A stretch of DNA of 64,000 bases. It comes from Ischnura elegans. Its lineage: Eukaryota > Arthropoda > Insecta > Odonata > Coenagrionidae. Both the position numbers and the translations under genes were made by a program. Within the stretch, counting starts at the first letter, position 1, and each line of letters opens with the position of its first letter. The stretch is taken from positions 67,597,585 through 67,661,584 of the forward strand of contig NC_060251.1 in NCBI RefSeq assembly GCF_921293095.1, given 5' to 3'. Below, in pieces: positions 22,985 through 37,200 of this stretch. The notes under the pieces are model-generated. The model ran no database searches. It saw nothing but the letters and a program-made list of their open reading frames with translations, and was not told the origin of the DNA.

Positions 22985-25900
22985 AAGTATCAACCATGGG
23001 AATATACTCTATGGAAACTATCTGTAACTGGAACAATACATCAACTAATATTACTAAATCCAACAGCAAGTACACCAAACAGTCTAAATGTGCTTTTTCA
23101 ATACATCAAAGTCTTTTGGGAGCTTAAAAATGCAAAAATATACTTGGGTGATACATAAGTGGAATATCAAAACACAATGAAAGCAATTGAACTAAAAAAA
23201 ATCAGGGCCGCCCAGAAGGGCTGGGCGGGACAGTGTACTTGTAGACAGTGTGTCTTCATGAAAAGTTTGGTCTTCAGCTATGGGGTGATTTAAAACATTC
23301 AGGATATCATACGCCATTTTCCTAGAGAGCTAACAGCAGACATTTTACTTAGCATTTCCCCATTTCCAGTTATCGAAAATGAAAGTTTTGCAGTAGGGAT
23401 ATTACATGCCATTTTTCTTAAGAGCTAACAGCACAATGCTACACACACACCATTGCCCTGAAGTGTAATAGATCCCCTCGCAAAACAATTTTTTTAGGAC
23501 ATGAGTCTTCTTCTTGCACCAGGTATATACTTATTTCTAACCATTATCCTTTTAAAAAATAACCCTTGTTAATTTTGATACGAACAGTGCATTCCACCAT
23601 ACCATACAAGGTCAACAAAAATATCCATTACAATACTTTTAATATTACATTACAATTATATACATACAAGAGCTGCAAAATGGGGCCCAAAGAAATGGGT
23701 ATCAATTCTTCAATAAATTACCAGTGCGTAAAAAAAGCATCAATGCCTTTAAATTAGAACTGAAAAGGTATTTATAAAATATTCCGTTCTATTTCATAGA
23801 GGAATAACTCAATGGCTCGACCTCTTAACACAATTGTGTATAATATATGTTGGTATGAATACGTCGAGCCCATATATCTTTTCACATAAATATCAGATCA
23901 GATCTCCAGGCAAATAAAGATATTATTAATATAGTCAAGGAGTCCCTAAGAAGCAGCAATGTATTTCCCAGAGCTCACTTTTCATTTACATTATTGGTGT
24001 GACCGGATCCGTGCAGTGACATCCCTGAGGCTCGAACACAGATATATGGGATCTTGCCCTTGGCGTTGGGTATCAAAAATGGTACATTGATTGCATTTAA
24101 AAAAAAGAAAAAGGAACTCTAACTATGGATGTCTCTGGGCTCTCTCACGGGGTTAGGCATTCTCACAGAGGCTGCAGATGGACTGAGCTACTAAGTGCAC
24201 TAGTTGCCGTCGAGAGGGCTGCGTGGAATTTCCAAATTCCCTGAAGGGGATGGAAACCGATTGGAAGATCAGTATGCAATTTAGTTTTTGATATTTGATA
24301 ATGTTTGCTCAATAATACCCATTGCTTGGGTTTCAAGGGCGAGGAACCAGAAATTTCCTGAGTCTGCAATGAGAAGCAAGTGGGAATTTGTGATTCTAGA
24401 CATGGTAGGGCAATGTCATCAGGCACTCCCACATCAAAATACTAACTACGCTCCTTTTTCCTCGAGCTTAACCTCTATATATTCTTCCACTTGTTTGTAC
24501 CATCTTCTGAATGATGTAGAGACCGTCAAAACAGTGGAGGTGTTAACATATTCTTTTGATTGAAACAAATTTAAAATGAGGAAAAGTAGGGACCTGCAAG
24601 TGTTCCACTAAAGGTGTTGATCATGTGTCGATCTCAAACCTCCACTTCTATTCCAATACGTCAGCCCGATAATCGTCTTCCTCCTCCAGATCTCCTATTT
24701 TATGACAAACAGGGATGTTTGTGCTCCTTCCTCTACCTCACAACCAGCCCAGTTCTGCGCAACATATTTTTGCGCATGGCCTCTCGATTTTGAGGCCATT
24801 ACAATTTTGTACTCATTATTATCATCTGGGATCATTTGGCAGGATTGAGTTAACCAAACATGTAAGAGAAACACATGAAACAAACGACTACAACACAGTA
24901 TGCTCAAAAAATGTCACTCCACTTCAAAATCAATCAAAACCCACCCCAATTTGCCCATTTGTTTCACCCGGTGCCACACTAATTTTTTCTATGACCAGAG
25001 GGAACTATAACCTGAGGCCACGTTATCCATCTGGATAACTAATCCCTTTTAATTGAGTATAAAAAAGCCTTAGCTCTAAAAACAAGCATGAGTTAACATG
25101 GGAGAAATAGTTCGATCAAGACACATTCAGAGCAAAAAATGTTAGAAATGAAAGCGTGCACTAATCGCGTATGCCCCACTAACAATAGCAATTTATAAGA
25201 ATAAAATCAGAAATTGCACTGCAGATATTACTCACTCATGTCAAGGATAAAATTTTACCAGAAAAAAAAAAAACATTTGCAATGTTGAGATTAAATACCA
25301 CACCAATGAAGACTAAAATCATTGAAAGGATCAAATAGGGAGTGTACTCCACTCTGCAACCACCCCTGATGACACTTTTTTCATACCCTAATCCTGCAAT
25401 TCAGCACTTAGCTTACACCTAAGCATGCTGAAGTAATGTATCCATGGCATAGTCACATGCCAAATGGTTGTCAAGAAGAGTTGATTTTACTTACCAACAA
25501 CAAAGATGCCCGATCTTTCCTTTTGGCCACGTTTTATAGACCACTTTTATACTCTCAAACTTGGCAGATGAGCAACAACCCTGCTTCAGATTCAATAAAT
25601 TAAATAGTTAACAAATTTGAATTAAAAGATTGTTTTATTCTTCTGAGATTGAGAAATTCAATACATATATCTTTTTGAATACTACAACGGTACATAAAAA
25701 TACATAAAATTCACTTCTCACATATGTATTAGATCAACGTATGCCACCAAAGAAGCTTGTCTGTGTTATTCTCCCATGGTGTTACTCAGAAGGTTTTGAA
25801 TAGTCAACATATAACACATTTTTTAAAAATATGATCAAAATATACCATTAACATTCAGAAGGTAGTGAGGAGAAAAAGTTATCACAAAATAGCAACCATG

Positions 25901-27970
25901 CCATAATCCAGAGAGGAACACTAAAGTTACTTCACTTAATGCAAGTCACAATTGCATCAGACACATTCAACTATGCATCCCTTTACTGAGCTTGAATTAT
26001 CCTTGGTATGAAATACCCTTACCAATGAATTAAAGCTATAAAAATGTGTACCATCAAACATTTCACTAAGTTTCAGTAATGAATTTCTATATCCTAGACA
26101 GAATTTTGAATTTCTGGTTGGTTTATAAATGTACCTATCTTTTCCCCAAAAATGTTGAAATAATTAAACTATTTCACTACATACAGCTACACCAAGAGAC
26201 GATTTCTGAAATGACTATACAACACAAATGAATAACCTGAACTTATAGAGTAATTACCATCATGCATGAACATTGCTTTTAGACTGTGCTTCAAGATATA
26301 AGATTTTCTCTATTATCTTTCGCTACTGTTCTTCCAAATTTCACTAAAAATTTTCACCACACTAAAAAGATAGCCCAGTAGCATATCGATATTAATCTGA
26401 GATAGGTACACCTTAAAACAATATTCACCAAGACTACAACAAACACTGCATTTGTCTACAATCACATTTCATGGCAATGCAAGTTTTCATTCTCCAAGGC
26501 CAACTAAATCCTTGGGAAAACTTAGCTCAGTGAGTAAAACAAACTTGCTAAGGATTTTTAAATGTGATTGATGAATAAAATAATAAATGCATGAACATTT
26601 GTTTCACAAATACAACAAGGAAGACAATTCTTATAATTAAAAAAATGCATAAGTGATAACAAAACCCCCGCAATAGCACCAACCCAGTCACGCTGGTAAT
26701 CACAGCAGACCAACAACCCAGTGGGGTGTCTTTTTTTTCCTTTACAAGACAAATGCTATCTCCCATATCTAATTAATTACTACAATTTGAATAAAAATGC
26801 AACCAGAACCAAAACTTAATGCACTGCATACAATCATTTCTTTGCCGTTTAATTTCCCCAAGTTTTCAGGACTGAATTTTAATAAATTTGTCAAATACAT
26901 TTTTGACTTTGTATGTGCTACATTTAAGTCGAAAACAAAATGGTGCAATTCATTTCAACTCACTGATTACCCAAATTTGAAGGTATGACCCAGACTGTGC
27001 CCAGGTCGGGAGAGTACTAATTGTTCCACTAATGGGTGGATCAAAGTGAAAGTACAACAATATGAAATTCCTGATATGGATCAACGATATTCAAAATCCA
27101 CTAGAACTGACAAGAGTAAATTTTAAATAGATGGGAAAGATAATATCTCATAAAAAAAGATTAATACGAGTTTTCAAACATATCCAAGAGCCAAAATTCA
27201 TTTCTTAATGACGATGAATAAGCAGAAAAGAGGAAGCAGACTACCAGCAAGGCCCTCATTAGAACCACTCAATAGGTAATGAAAAAGTTAACCGTGTATA
27301 GGTGATGTTAAAGTTAATCTAGATTCTACAATACCACAAATTAACGTGAAAGGGTGTGAGAGGTAGCTGCAAAAGTAATGAAGGAGTCATTTATTTATAC
27401 TTGACAGTCTATGTACTAGCTATCAGGGTCAACTAAAATGGTTCTACACTGAGCAAATGAAAATTTTCATGTGAAGATGACACAAAAGACTGAGGCATGT
27501 AATGACTTGATACAGTTAAAAGTTTAATTCATATTTAAAACTTACCATGTTTAAAGAAACGTTACCGATATGTTTTATAACCTCTATCAGATTCAGTCCA
27601 AGTATTGAATACCGCAACATTTACTTTTGCTGGACTATTATCTATGAATGTTACTTCATAGATTAGATTCATAGAGAGGTGATTAATTTTCAACAACGGA
27701 AAATCTGATTTCTTATCAGAAATAATATTTGCTATTATTAAAAATGGATAGAATGAAGTCTTAAAAGTTTAAAAATACTGCCCTAGGAAGAACATAATTC
27801 AAGATGATTCTTTCATTAAAATGTGAAATAAGATTGATGCATAGGGGTCAAACGTAACCTGTTAAAAAACAATTTACAAAATATAAAAATGTTGGTCCCT
27901 TTACTTTGCCAACGTATAAGGGCAACAACTTTTAACTCTTTGCCCTAACTGCTAGGAGAAAATTAGGTCT
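22985..27970. other. No gene recognised; region downstream of the PRDM15-like gene
   Basis: AT-rich sequence with only short, unconvincing open frames on both strands. Part may be long 3' UTR of the minus-strand PRDM15-like gene. No RNA gene or bounded transposon could be supported. Confidence 0.5.
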
Positions 27971-27972
27971 CC

Positions 27973-27978
27973 TTTATT
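27973..27978 (-). terminator. Candidate polyadenylation signal of the PRDM15-like gene
   Basis: AATAAA on the minus strand, about 200 bases after the stop codon at 28,176. It is the first canonical signal downstream. AT-rich sequence makes chance occurrence common, so it is only a candidate. Confidence 0.35.
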
Positions 27979-28175
27979 TAAGATATTTCTTGATTTGAGA
28001 ACATTTGTGAGAGCTAGAGAATTGAGAACTTCCTTTACATTAAGCACATCCAACAGTCATTAATTCAAAGGACGAGAGGAGAAAGACAAAAGGAACAGTC
28101 CTGAAAACTGACCAATGCTATGCCAAAAGAAAAATTAAATTCATTAACCTTTTCAAGTCTCTTTATGACCTGGGC

Positions 28176-28294
28176 CTATACTAAATTGAGATCAGCTGTT
28201 TGGATTTCTCCTCCAAGTACGCAGAGAAGGATATCAGCATGCTGTGTGCCATCTTGTTGGATAATTGTCCCATCCTCCAGTATAAACGTAGGGC
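28176..28294 (-). CDS. PRDM15: PRDM15-like exon 21 (1068-1106), C terminus
   Basis: Encodes PTFILEDGTIIQQDG and ADILLCVLGGE, ending in TAG at 28,178-28,176. Acceptor TTTTTAG in phase 1 joins the previous exon exactly. Confidence 0.82.
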
Positions 28295-31200
28295 CTAAAA
28301 AGAGGTAATATCAAAATAAAAATTTAAGTATGTAAAAGCAGAAAATGTAACTCATTGGATGCATACAAAATATACGTCAAGATTAAATTAATAGCAATTG
28401 AATTCTCTGATTTGCATATTCCAAGGCAAGGGATTGTTAAATCCAGGCCAATAAAAAGGCTTTCGAGTTACATGCTCTTAGCCAAGGCCCTAGTGGTTCA
28501 TTTTTTTAGAACAGAAATGCACTTCATTGACTGTAGATAAGAACTGGGCATTCCATTCTCCATGTTACAAATACTGCATTCTAAGAAAAGAATTCCATGC
28601 CAGCTTTATTGGCAGTGCTGGTAGAAGCTTTGGAAAATATTAATTATAACAAGAATATTAATGCCATTGTGAAAATTTTAGTTTACTATATTTTCCATAA
28701 TAACCATGATCAAAACAAAATGTGAGTACTCCACCATACTCCTAATTGGGTTACATGCTAAAGGCAGCAGTAATTGAAGCCAGTTACATGAAAATGGAAC
28801 TATGATTGGCTAAAAGGATGATGAGTGTGTCATGTAGTTCAGCATTGAATTGTTTATAATAAATGTAGAGGTATTGGGGATAAACTATTCCAATCAAGTT
28901 AGTGCAGCTGCTATCGGTCTGAAAGATTATCAGTTTCTTTCTGATGCAACATTATTCAAACATGCCATTTTGCCTTCCACTCTTCACCATACAAATTGGA
29001 AAAAGTTAAAAACTCACGGGTTGCCCACCTAAAAGCAAGAGAGGAGAGTTGTAAGGTATGCAGAAAAGAGAGGTGGAAGAGAAAGTAAACAGGGATTTAT
29101 GATTAAAAACTTTTGGGCTATGTCGTCGCGTCAATGCTTTGGGTGGCCCCAACGTTTCCCGACCGATGCTGGTCGCTTTTTCAAGGGATTATGGAGAGAT
29201 GGGAATTTAAGATCTTTTATATAGGTGTCTGTGTCAGGAGGTGGAGGGAGGGGAGCCGGAGGTTGGGGGAGTGGGTTGCTGCTTGTTTCTTCTTATTACG
29301 GGTTGCCAAGTACGGCTAATTTAAATGCCGGTGTCTCTGTTGAAATTATTCTTATCTTCTTTGGATATTTCAATGGCTTCTCTTACGAGTCTCTGTTTAA
29401 AACCTTTAACTTTGGCAAGGATTTTGACTTCCTTGAGGTCGACGATGTGGCCAAGCGCTGCGCGTTCGGCTACCGCGGACTTTGTTGGTACACACCTATA
29501 TAAAAGATCTTAAATTCCCATCTCTCCATAATCCCTTGAAAAAGCGACCAGCATCGGTCGGTAAACGTTGGGGCCACCCAAAGCATTGACGCGGCGACAT
29601 AGCCCAAAAGTTTTTAATCATAATGACGAGCACCCGCGAAAGTTTTAACGAAGAATTATACAGGGATTTTTCAGCATGACAGTGAAATAGAACCTTTCAA
29701 AGGAAATAAATAAGGATTATCTTATGCACTGCAAATCATGCGACCAGGCCAAATTACCCTTTGGGCAGGAAAGCTGAATTGATTCCATCTGCAATTTGCA
29801 TGAAGAGGAAGACAACTCAATATGTTTGAATTACCCTAGTCAGAATTTGGCATTAGCTTAACGTGGCAACAGAAAGGAAAAACATTGTCTAGAAGGCAAA
29901 TTGTGACACCACAAACATTGTCAGGATACTATTTTCCCCCGTTGTACTAATACACAGTCATACCATCTTCCCATTTTCAACATCCCAGACTTTATCTAAG
30001 GGCAAAGCAGTCAAATATACAGATTTTAAGAAAAAATTCAGCGAGGTTTACCATGAAATAAAAGGGACTTAGTATAAGTATGTAGCAAAAATAGTCAAGT
30101 AATGCCTAATAGGTAGAGATCCGTGAAAACGGTTTTATTTTTTTCTAAAATTCGTTTTAAAACTGTGTGATTTTGGTGTTATAGAAAATCTTGGCGGTGT
30201 TATGTTACAATCTTGATATCGTAGCATCTGAGCTTCTCGGCAGTTGATGCGGCATTTTTTTAGAAAACAGGACATCAGGTTACAATTTACGAGTTATGCT
30301 ACAAGTCTCACTTGTCTGAGTTGCTAACGAAGCGATATCTTCTCAGGATATTTTGTTTCTCCCTACTCGCAATCTGGGGGGTGTTTCAGAGTCTCCCTTT
30401 CCGAGCGGATTCTACATCACTTACTATCGGCCAGGTAATCCAGGCGTTTCAGACTGGCTTCCTATCGACTCAAGGCCGGCTTTCCGATCAAAAATTTTAA
30501 AAATCAAATAGGACATTTTCTCACCAGAAAGGGGCACTTCATCAACTGCTGTCACTTGGGTTAGCAGTTCAGCCGAGGTCATGGCCTTGAGACATGAGAG
30601 GCTTCCATCATCACTCACAACCACACTGGTGCCAGCCCCTTGAGTACCAGTTATTGACAAGGACGCATCCCCATCCTCAACAATGGATGCCTCCATCACA
30701 GCCTCTCCTGAGTGCAAACCTCCAGCTGCGACCGTTAACAGTATCTCAGCACCTCGATTAAATAAACACAGGTGATATTATATTTTGCCAAAACCCAAGG
30801 ATAAAGTGACAGGACCTAAAGTACAGAGATCCCACATATACAGGAAAATGAGTGGAAATGAGAGTAAAATTGCTTTAGGATCTAGATTTATATATCCGCA
30901 GTGATGCAATAAATTCAAAGAAATTTTAAGTAGGAGAATTATGACCACCTGAGAAATTTACAAATTCAAAGACAGAGACATTTTAGAACATTACCTGTCT
31001 CAGTTCATAAATTCGACACAATGGAAGCAAAGAATCACTACCACCCTATTGAAAATCTCTATGGGATTTTGTTTTCCTATAGAAATTTGACGATGGGAAA
31101 TGATTGTTCCTACGGGAAACTTTTATGTTCCTATAGGAAAATTATATGTTCCTATAGGAAATTTTGAATATTTCTATAGGAAATTCAAATTTTCATATAA

Positions 31201-34200
31201 CAACATACAGTGGAAGCCCCTTATAACGAGTACGGGATATAGCGACAAGCTCGAATTAGCGACAGCTACCCAAGGAACCATTTTAAACCCTATGATTTAA
31301 ATGTAAAATAAATTCGTATTAGCGATAATGGCTCGATTCCTCTCTTGCGCCATTCGTAATTACGACAGGTTGACTTTTTGACCACGTGCCACATCTCTGG
31401 AATTCAATGCTTTTAAAACGGCATTTTATCCGCCAACGTCGACATGTTCCGTATTCTCCTATTCTTCTTTCCTTAATAAATTTCTCGAGTACACATTTCA
31501 TTGCTCTTTTGTTATCTCCCTCCCGCGCCTCCACAGTGAGGTTAAAAATTATTCCGCCCGTCTGCTAGCACCATGGCTGGTAAACACAAGTCCTTGGATT
31601 TAAAAACCAAAATGAGAATTATTGCAGATTGTGAAAGTGGAGAGTGTTCAAAGAGTGAAATAGCGAGGCGATTTGGAATTAATACATCGACATTGTTCAC
31701 TATTTTAAAGAAAAAAGAACAAAATCGTTCGGCAGTGCTTAAAGAAGGGCGTCCAAGCACTCAAAAACACCTGCGGCCCGGAGAGCATCCGCAGCTAGAA
31801 ACTGCTCTTTTATCGTGGTTTTGCCAGCAAAGAGCCGCAGGGATTCCTATCAGGGAATGATGAAGGCTAAAGCTGAGTATTTGTGTGAGAGGCTTGGTGA
31901 AGACAATTTTAAGTGCTCGGATGGATGGTTTGCACGATTTAAAAATAGGAAGGGGATATCCCTTCACAAACTATCCGGTGAATCATCAAGTGTTGACGTT
32001 AATGCTGTGGAAGGCTGGGCTCCGGTCCTTAAAGACTATTTGGACAATTACAGCCCCTGCGATATTTACAACGCGGATGAGACAGGCATATATTTTAACC
32101 TTCTCCCGGACAAAACTCTCGCCACTCGAACGGACCCCTGCAAAGGAGGGAAGAAAAGTAAAGACCGCGTAACTGTTCTTTTATGCGCCAATATGGATGG
32201 TTCAGATAAGTTAAAACCGTTCGTGGTGGGGAAATCCGCCCATCCCCGATGTTTTAAGGGAGTTAAAACTCTCCCTTGCACTTACGAAGCAAATAAAAAT
32301 GCTTGGATGACGGCTGCTATCTTCACGCAGTGGTTACGAGCGTTTGATGCCAGGATTGGTGGAAGGAATAAAAAAGTACTATTATTCATTGACAATTGCC
32401 CAGCCCACCCACCAATAGAACTAAGAAACGTTAAAATTGTGTTATTGCCGCTTAACACTACGAGCGTTCTTCAGTTCCAGTCAGCATTCCTATCAAAAAG
32501 TGTGCGCTACTGCCGCTAGAGGTCTCTACGTCCGCTGATATTGCGTCTGATTGCGTGAATCTCTACGAAACATGAATATTGCTAACAGACAGACAAAGAG
32601 TGGACTTCATTTATCATTTGTCCTTCTATTTATTTGAAACAGTTTTTCACCCTTTCCACCGAAGATAATTGATATGACTAATATGCTTTTAGATGCCGTA
32701 ATGCTGTTCGGTTTCATGATTCCGATAGCATTTGAGTCGGCTGTTTTGAAACACGATAGCAAACCATACAGGCAGACTTGAAGCATAAGAAGATTACTTC
32801 CACCTTTATTCCGCCGTTAACCTGAAAAAGGTAGAATTGCAATGCTCATGTGGAACCCTAAAATGTTATCACGCTCCTTTCGTCACCCAATTGCAGCAGC
32901 CACCCATCATTTTCACTACTACTCGGAAAGATAGAAGGTATGCATTTTTGAACAGATTCCGGAGTTCTAGCATTTAATAGTCTGATGCATAGCCATAACT
33001 GGTAGTTATGACATGCATATTTGGAGCATCTAAGAAATAAGGATAATAACAGCTCATAATGCACGTGCACTGTTCAGTACGAGTGAGTCTGAAGCTCGGA
33101 CTTTTAAAATCGACTTCTTAATGCCTCGGCATATAGCATCCTGCATAATTAGATATAATTTGATCATAGATTGCAAGTGAATATGATCAATAGTGAATTA
33201 AATGTTCAAAATAATGATTTAAAACGGCTATCATGCTGCAATTTTCGCCTCTCGGCAGAAACAGCCGTGGTGACGCCTGATGAGTGATTTTTTTGTGACG
33301 ATGTAATTGCATTCCGTAACAGCGACAACTCACTATAGCGACAGATTTCTCTGTTCCCAACAGCTGTCGTTATAAGGGGCTTCCACTGTAATTCCTATAG
33401 GAAATGTAGTTCCTATTTGAAAATTTAATTTTCCTATGGGAACATACAAATTTCCTATAGGAACAAACGTTTCCCATTGTCAAATTACTATAGGAAAAAG
33501 AAATCCCATAGAGACTTTTAATAGGGCAGCACTGACTTTCAATGAAAATTTCTCCTCTTGGTCACTCCGCAAGATAACATGCTATCCTCCGATAAAATAA
33601 TACTAAAGATGAAATAATTCATAATGCCTAGATGGCACATCATTTTAATACAGTATCATAGTGTCCTTATATGCACCAAAAATATCTGAGATTCACGCTA
33701 GGAAGTTTTAGAGCTTAAGCAAACAAGGGATTCTAAATGTTAACTCACTAACGATCCTAACCAATTGTTTTCCAGGGGTAAGTGAACTTACTTTCCGCCA
33801 TATCAACTGCTGCATCTCCTGCTTGAATGACAAAAGGAGCTGCACCAGCAGAGGTGTCCGAAGCTCCTGTTATTCCCTCAACAGCTCGCCTGGCATCATC
33901 ACTCATCATCCTCGTCACCAACATCAAATCAAGGGCACCTACAGTGTCCCATTCAGCACGCATCTCTGGATGTCGACCAGCCAAGTGACGACGAAGACTC
34001 TGCCGAAGCCGCATTGACTGTCCACAGTATCGGCAAGCATAAAGTTGATTGTTGTGATATTGGCGGTGGTGAGTTCGTAATAGATGTTCCTGCAATTAAA
34101 AAAAGCAACTTTAGTTTTATGCATAAAAATATGCAAATTAAAATTAAAATAAAGAATTAAAAATCCAGTTTTTTTTAAAGGATATCTTTCCGAAACACAA

Positions 34201-37200
34201 ACAAGTTTTTTCAATTTTGCCATAAGACAGTAGAGGCAATCAAAGCAAGAATGCTAACTGAACCATAGTTGACCATCTCTTTACCGCTACTGTTTCCAGC
34301 AGAAGGCTAAGAATTTGATAAGTGTCGGTAATATATTAAGTAAAGGGCATGGATAATAACAAGGTGAAAATATCTCACCATGAACCAAGCAATATATTGG
34401 GGTAAAGGTATGGGGAAGGTAGGAAAACAATGAGAGGAAGGTGCATAAGTGATTCAAACAGTGGGAGTGATTTTTAGTATTTTTAACGTTCCAAGTAAGG
34501 AGATGTCATCCATTCAATAGAATAAAGCACTGGAGAGACAGTAAACTGTAGGATCCAATTAATATACACAGAAATATCCCTCCTCCGTTATCAGTCATTT
34601 TTGGAGGCATATAACTGGCTTAAAACTGCAGCTATCATCCTGAAATTTTTAGTACGTATGAGTACACCCTACAACATCTGCCTTCATCTCAAATTCGAAA
34701 ATTCTAACTTGGTATTTTTATTTCAATTTTCTTCGACAATTTTTTATACAATGAAACGTTGAAAAAGTTCTACTCTGCATATACACCCTGAGTATTTTCA
34801 AGATTATAACTTATGAATATTTAACTATAAAATTTGAATGACCACCACCAAAAAAGAGTCAAGAAGCAGTGACCCACTATCTTAAATCATACGACTTACT
34901 TAGGCTCCACCACAACGTATTTCACACACTCAAGTGCATTTTAAATGAAAGAGCACCATGGTATCAAACAGATAGCATACGCAATATATGTACAACTTAA
35001 TACAACGTTTTGTCAAACAACAGCAAAAATAAGGCAGGCAGCAAATTCTTAAGACTTCTATCACCTCTGTTTCACATTTTTTTAAGTTGTAAACTGTTTT
35101 GGTAATGCTGTGGTGACAATATAAATCACTCAGCGACCGTAAACAGCATTGCATTGATATAGGCCCACTTTTGACTACATTAATCAATTATAACAATTAA
35201 CATAGCTTCGATTAAGGCCAATAGGGTGGTTTCCTATTTTTTTTTAATTGCCTAAATCGAAAGATTATCACTCCTGGAATACGTATTTCACGCTTTAGAT
35301 TTTTAAATGACAGTTTCTATTTTTTACGATAAAACGAAAAGTGAAAATTTTCAGGCACGCGAAAACGCGACGGCTAAGTATGAATGCCGTGTGACGTCAT
35401 TCTGGTTCCCGCTGCCGCCCTGTGAGGTGACCTTGAGGCGAGGCTTGAGTGCTGATACGACGCAGGATAATAGCAGGTAGCAGAGTACCTTGCTAGCAGA
35501 TAGCACTTGTCTTAAATAAGGATTTTTAATACCTAATCAAACCAAGGAAACTTTCCGACCATGAGCAGTTTTAATGGGTGATTACTAAGAGACGTTTCCC
35601 TGAGCTCTGTGCCTCATGCATGCATTGGTAATCTCAGACGATGTTAACTCCTATCTACTCGTATAGAAACCAGGTCCCTGTGACGTCACGTGGAGTGGCA
35701 TCACTTGGGCACCAATCGGGCCCTTATTCAAATGCGGTTGAAATTGACCATTGCCATTCGTCTAAACTAGGATTTCCATAACCAAATAATTTGTATATTA
35801 TGAATACACTGATGGTGGGTAACGAATTGCAATCAATGCCTTTCGTTTCCTTTGATTAAGGAAACTACCCTGTTTGAATTTTAAATCTCTAAAACCAAAT
35901 GAATTGAAAATACTGGTTGAGTGAATTGTTTATGGGTTAACGACAGGTGCTCTTTCTCTTAAGACCTTCCTTTTTCATTGTGCCAACCATCATCAAACAA
36001 TAAACCTGCACTATCTATCAAGAATGAATCATTAGCACAAAATAAGACCCTCCAAAACAGCTTCCAAGTTCTGTGAAATATTCTCTCTGAATCTGATTTC
36101 ACCACCTTTCACTTTTCCAGCTGAGATAAATCACCTTTTTCACTTAGTGAGGCTTAGGAGCTACTATGCGTCTCTTTACTATTTGTGGCTCATTTTATGT
36201 TCATTAAGCAATAAAAATAAAGTTTATTAAGATGCACAGGCTAAAATCAGTCCAGCAAATGCAAGGCAGAGAATTTCATTTTTTCCGGCAGTTTATGGCA
36301 ATAAGGCAGCTTTCCTTGGTAATGGCAAAATAAAAGGCTTTAATAACTTTTCTGGATGACTGAGGCGGATAAAAAAATAAAGGCATGTTTTTGTGACATA
36401 AATACCCAAGCATGGGTTGCTTTAGACGGCTTCTGACTTTTCAACCATCATCTATACACCGAATATTATGTCATTTTTGCCAATGAGCAATCGGATAAGC
36501 TATGGTACTGTATAGAATTGAAGTGTATGAAGTGGGCTACTAATGAGAGGCTGATAATTGAAGGAGCTTAAATGATGGAGTACGTAGTGGCCTAGAGAAG
36601 AAAAGCAAGTTTGGATAATGGTAGACATAGGTATCTCACCACTGGATACCACCCAGTAGACGATTACCATTACTCATTGCGCGAACACAACTGTTAATGG
36701 ACAAACAATGAGGAGCAAAGAGATTTCACATGAAATACTTCTAATCAGTACTTCATCCTTTCTAATTAAGGAAAAAAATAAGGAAATAAGACTTCCTTTA
36801 GTAAAATACTTGATGCCACATTTGGCAGCAACTAAGATAGATGGCGAAAAAGAGCCAGTAAAAACCACACACCTTGACAAAGGCCTTGCTACAAAGGGAA
36901 CACTGGTGCACCTTCCCCTGGGTATGCTCCAACAAATGAACAGCCAGGTAGTCCTTAGACATGAACATCTTGCCACAGTGGGGACAGGGATTCGACTTCT
37001 TTGACGTAGGTTCGTGTACAGCCATATGCTTCAGCAAGTTTCCCTTCTGATAAAACTCCTGCAGAGGAAGAGAAAATAAAAAGTAAGTAAACAATTCATT
37101 TCAGTATTGACCGTTTTTCCACTGCCGTGATTCCTACCCTTCTTCAGTGGCACTAAATTTCATTTAATGCACATTTCATTAAATTTCATGACATGTCATT

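Larger units (their letters stand above)
31041..33526. mobile_element. Foldback MITE of TTCCTATAGGAA units, split by a Tigger element
   Basis: The left part (31,041-31,205) and right part (33,391-33,526) are imperfect inverted copies: CCCTATTGAAAATCTCTATGG against the complement of CATAGAGACTTTTAATAGGG. Both are filled with short palindromes TTCCTATAGGAA. Between them sits a complete Tigger-type insertion with TA duplication, so the foldback is the older element. Confidence 0.75.

Noticed and set aside
29225-29503. 92-aa plus-strand ORF
   Set aside because: It is antisense to the Penelope-like C-terminal frame, which has recognisable family blocks on the minus strand.
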